60,000 nucleotides of DNA, taken from NCBI RefSeq assembly GCF_001949145.1, contig NW_019091397.1, forward strand, positions 1,337,477-1,397,476, in the 5' to 3' direction. Below are positions 57,060 through 60,000 of the stretch, piece by piece (position 1 is the first letter of the stretch; every line of letters starts with the position of its first letter). Below the pieces are notes generated by a model. That model saw only the letters and a program-made list of their open reading frames with translations, ran no database searches and had not been told where the DNA came from. This DNA comes from Acanthaster planci. Lineage: Eukaryota; Echinodermata; Asteroidea; Valvatida; Acanthasteridae. Made by a program: the position numbers and the translations under genes.

Positions 57060-57340
57060 CTGTGCCATTGAGCCACAGGCATCGCTAGGCCGAACCTGAA
57101 CGTGTCGGTGCATCTCCTGCGCGGCCGTCCAGACATGACTGCAGGCAGTTGAGAAGCGGACAGTGTCTATAAGTAATGTGCTCTGCTAATACATATACAT
57201 GTGCAAAGCGCGCTGCGCCATGGGCTGACTGGCTAACACATCCAAGTTCACTTGGCTTTGGGTAAATTTCGTTTGCAAAAGTTCGATTTATTTGTTCCTG
57301 CTGCCTGATTGTGTTGGTGTGTAAATTCATGCGTGTCTGA
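57060..57340. promoter_or_regulatory. Candidate conserved non-coding element
   Basis: CpG-containing block with GTCGGTGCATCTCC, GCGCGGCCGTCC near 57119 and AAAGCGCGCTGCGCC near 57205, then CCAAGTTCACTTGG (57242-57255), a 14-bp inverted repeat with NK2-like AAGTG words. A minus ORF of 81 codons covers it, unrecognised. Confidence 0.25.
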
Positions 57341-58059
57341 ACTAAATCTTGTCACTTTGAATATGCATGTGACTCTGTTTCGCATGTCAGGTTGGTTGTG
57401 ACATAAAAATCAAAGTTATGAGAAGTCTTCACACACACATTCCTCCCGTGGCAGAAATAATAATAATAAGTCAATTTTACCGATGATGAATGGTTTGAGA
57501 GAAACATTTGAAATGTACTGACAAGCAGCCATTTCAGATCAATAGATGACATGATGAGACATTTCATGACCAGATTAGCTTATTGAAAGAAATAGCTACT
57601 GACAAACCCATTCGAATCAGCAGAGGGCATTTCAAAATAATACTGTTGTGTAACATGAGGCCTATCGGCTTATACGCCAATGCCCTTACAGGGTGCTGAG
57701 GTGGACTAGTCATCGTCCAAAGGGAAGTGTGTCACCACTACACACGCGCGAAGCAGTATGAGTTGCGGAAAACGGGCCCACAATGGACCGAAACTTACTT
57801 TGAATACTGAAAAGCGGCTGACATCAACATAATGATAAACAGTATGTATAGTCGTAGGCCTTGTCCGAAACGGCCTTCCAGACCTGCGGCTAGGTCTATT
57901 GTCTGCGTTTCTCAACGTATTTCCAATGGGGCCAAGACCTATAGTTCTAGACAACAGATTCGGATACTGCCGTACTTTTGATCCAACGACGTGTGGAAGA
58001 ATTACGTCATACATACTAAGGACCTGTGCCCATTCCTAGGCACTGTAAATGGCAGTAGG
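57341..58059. other. Non-coding background
   Basis: Only a minus ORF of 102 codons (57706-58014), unrecognised. A short (AAT)n run lies near 57455. Confidence 0.4.
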
Positions 58060-58080
58060 GACGAGAGATGATGTCTCGTC
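58060..58080. repeat. Perfect 7-7-7 hairpin
   Basis: GACGAGA and TCTCGTC arms around a GATGATG loop. Small; biological role unknown. Confidence 0.4.
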
Positions 58081-59027
58081 ACCTTTTCAGTCGTCTGTAA
58101 GACAGTAAGTCAGTCGGCAATATCCGTGTATTGTCGGCTTTGGGGACAAATAGGTGCTCTCTGAGAAGTGTTCTGCCACACGGCTCGATTCTGTTACAGT
58201 AATTGGTGTACGAGTGAGAAGTGAAGTGAATGGTTCTACAACAAAAATGGTGATTCCCTCCTTCCCCCATAATATACAAGCCTGTGTGGTTTCTTTCATA
58301 CGTGATTTATGTGGCCATAGAAGTCTGATTCGGGAGTGCAGTAAATTTACGACTAAGGTCTCTGCGTAACCCCTTCAATATTACATTTGGGTTTTTGTGT
58401 TTCTTGGAAGCATACGCCGTGGCTACGGTTGACCTCTCAATGACAGTGACTGTATTATTGGAAAAGGTGAGAAAATAGATCCTGCAACGGGACGTCTTTA
58501 GGGCAGGTAAAGAAATCACTAGAGTGTAACATGATCGAACTTTCGTCGCCGACTAAGTCTGGCTGGATGTGAACGGATACCCGTGCACCCCGGATGCTTG
58601 GTTTGATCCTCGTCTATAGGATCAGCACTTGCCTTTTCTCCTCAATTCTGTCTTGTCTTGAAACGTATATGGACTGCACCGGTGGATTGCTCAACGGACG
58701 CAGTGTACGTGCTCTGAACACGAAGGAGCTCGATGCGCAGAGTTATAGGCGAAGGGGACAGCCAAGTCCGCTCTGAGGATCTGGAGGTAGAAATTTGCAT
58801 TGCATTTGATTGGCCTCTGGGCTATTTACTCAGACCTTCCCCCTACTGACCCAATATAACGCCTGTCAGAGAAAGACTACCGTATTCTACTTTGGCTTAT
58901 AGCTGTGGGCTGTTTGGTGTCAACCACTTGCTCACTCCCAACGCTAATCGTATTTATTCGGCAAAGCTACGCGAGACTGCTCTGCGATTGCCCCCCAGTC
59001 TCGACTAAAGACCTGCTGCTTCCTGCT
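58081..59027. other. Non-coding background
   Basis: Overlapping short ORFs on both strands (60-71 codons), no structure I can name. Confidence 0.4.
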
Positions 59028-59130
59028 TCGATTCGGGCCCGCCCTGTTTCTAATTTCTTGAGTCGTGCCCGTATTCTTCGATTTTACGCTGTCGTGTTTC
59101 TAATTTCTCGGCCTTGCTCTTATTGCTGAT
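59028..59130. repeat. Diverged 50-bp tandem duplication
   Basis: TGTTTCTAATTTCT occurs exactly at 59045 and 59095, 50 bp apart. TTCGATT words and CTTATT/GTATT ends flank both, so two diverged 50-bp units are present in a GC-richer stretch. Confidence 0.5.
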
Positions 59131-59854
59131 TGACCCCCTCTGGCCTCGCCAGCCTGGGCCATCTTCAGGGGAAGCAAGACGACACCCAAAGAATATCGCC
59201 CGGCCCTGACTTCAGCATGTCTGCGTGACTTTCCACCCTTTATCCTCGGATGTGGGAATATAATCACGCTGCTGGCCGCGGCGTTTAACGGGGCCGAATA
59301 TTGACGGAATGAACGTAAGTCGCTGGCAGAAATCGAAAATCAGGGGCCCGGATGATATCGCCAGGTGAACCACCCTGGATGGAAGGAGTCTTTTTTTAAT
59401 TGGAATTCTCCTACTCATTTTGGATAACCACCTGGCATTGCAAAGCAGGATGAACTGTGAATTGACGTCATAGCATACGAGTGTTCTTTTTAGTGTGCCT
59501 AGATTGCAGCGACTTACCATGCATTTTTTGCAAGTGGAACATTTCAGATGGCAAGACGTCGGACCTTTATGATAGCTACCATTTACATAAAAAGCGTAAC
59601 CTTTTCTCAACCTTGTAGGTTGAGGCATCTATGTTGTTTGTTTCTGGTGAATTAAACTAGAAATACGTCCCTCCAAATCAGCTGCTCTGCCACAACGTTT
59701 TCGGCTGTGTCAAAGTTCCTGTCTCTTCCTTTAAAGAAAAATGTACACTATTTCTAATTTTCATAAAAAACTTTCAATTAAATATGTCTGCTATACAGTC
59801 TAACGGCTACTGAAGCTAATGGATAACATCTTTGAAATTGAAGAACCTTTCGAA
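59131..59854. other. Non-coding background with a perfect CRE
   Basis: TGACGTCA at 59463-59470. The minus ORF of 138 codons (59212-59628) is basic and Cys/Ser-containing, unrecognised, and within the chance range for this window. Confidence 0.4.
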
Positions 59855-59874
59855 AACACTGTCGGGACAGTGTT
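59855..59874. repeat. 20-bp hairpin AACACTGT/ACAGTGTT
   Basis: Eight-base perfect arms around a CGGG loop. Flanks do not extend the stem, so a microRNA precursor is unlikely. Confidence 0.4.
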
Positions 59875-60000
59875 ATGAATGATCACATTCATTGCGCTAT
59901 TCTTTAACTGCAGGATTTATGGACGATTGTACATACGACAAACCAGTACATGTACTTGTTTATCCGTGCTTAAATCAGTCCGTTAAAATTTTCATGCTAC

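Noticed and set aside
59212-59628. 138-codon minus ORF with several Cys residues, zinc-finger-like at a glance
   Set aside because: Cys spacing does not follow a zinc-finger pattern (no C-x2-C ... H-x3-H).
59855-59874. microRNA precursor
   Set aside because: Stem is only 8 bp and does not extend into the flanks.
1-60000. CRISPR array, phage, operon or bacterial defence system
   Set aside because: No direct-repeat/spacer periodicity, no dense ORF packing, no ribosome-binding-site pattern; composition and element types are animal-like.

Overview
This 60 kb window looks like non-coding nuclear DNA from an animal. It is AT-leaning (about 40% GC by eye), and CpG is concentrated in short patches. 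I found no operon-like gene packing, no rRNA, no convincing tRNA and no open reading frame longer than about 143 codons. For this base composition and length, a few ORFs of 130-145 codons are expected by chance, and none of the translated ORFs resembles a protein family I know. The fairly frequent AGGCCT/TAGGCCTA words and short TTAA-flanked elements would suit a marine invertebrate deuterostome such as an echinoderm, hemichordate or cephalochordate. That placement is an impression, not a demonstration.

The best-supported content is repetitive. Two copies of one dispersed element lie in opposite orientation at 13035-13561 (minus) and 36400-36987 (plus). They align through their interiors, and the second copy has imperfect terminal inverted repeats next to TTAA, so this is a MITE-type family. 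A second TTAA-bounded MITE with 14-bp perfect terminal repeats lies at 38800-39105. It is followed after 17 bp by a 16-bp-period minisatellite (39123-39286). A 59-bp near-palindrome bounded by TTAA lies at 41424-41482. More decayed candidates are at 14499-14745, 53776-54035 and 56337-56396, with retroposon-like A-rich tails near 4400-4620 and 30445-30581.

The second layer is possible regulatory DNA. Several 150-500 bp patches differ from the AT-rich background in CpG content and in density of homeodomain, T-box, RFX, E2F, GATA and CRE-like words (2041-2160, 9005-9240, 10986-11222, 14930-15415, 16430-16985, 20218-20800, 22330-22625, 24240-24460, 26440-26765, 32840-33120, 40720-41010, 48420-48720, 57060-57340). 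Without an alignment these are only candidate conserved non-coding elements. Stronger local architectures are a four-copy inverted CCAAT-box array with an exact 23-bp period (17721-17796), a CCAAT plus perfect CRE pair (36179-36210), three CRE-like half sites (51231-51310), and six perfect TGACGTCA palindromes in the window.

The only exon model I would carry forward is weak: a good acceptor at 23260, an open frame to a stop at 23607, and AATAAA at 23629. The simplest reading is an intergenic or long intronic stretch, possibly near a developmental regulator. I see no sign of a new multi-gene system.
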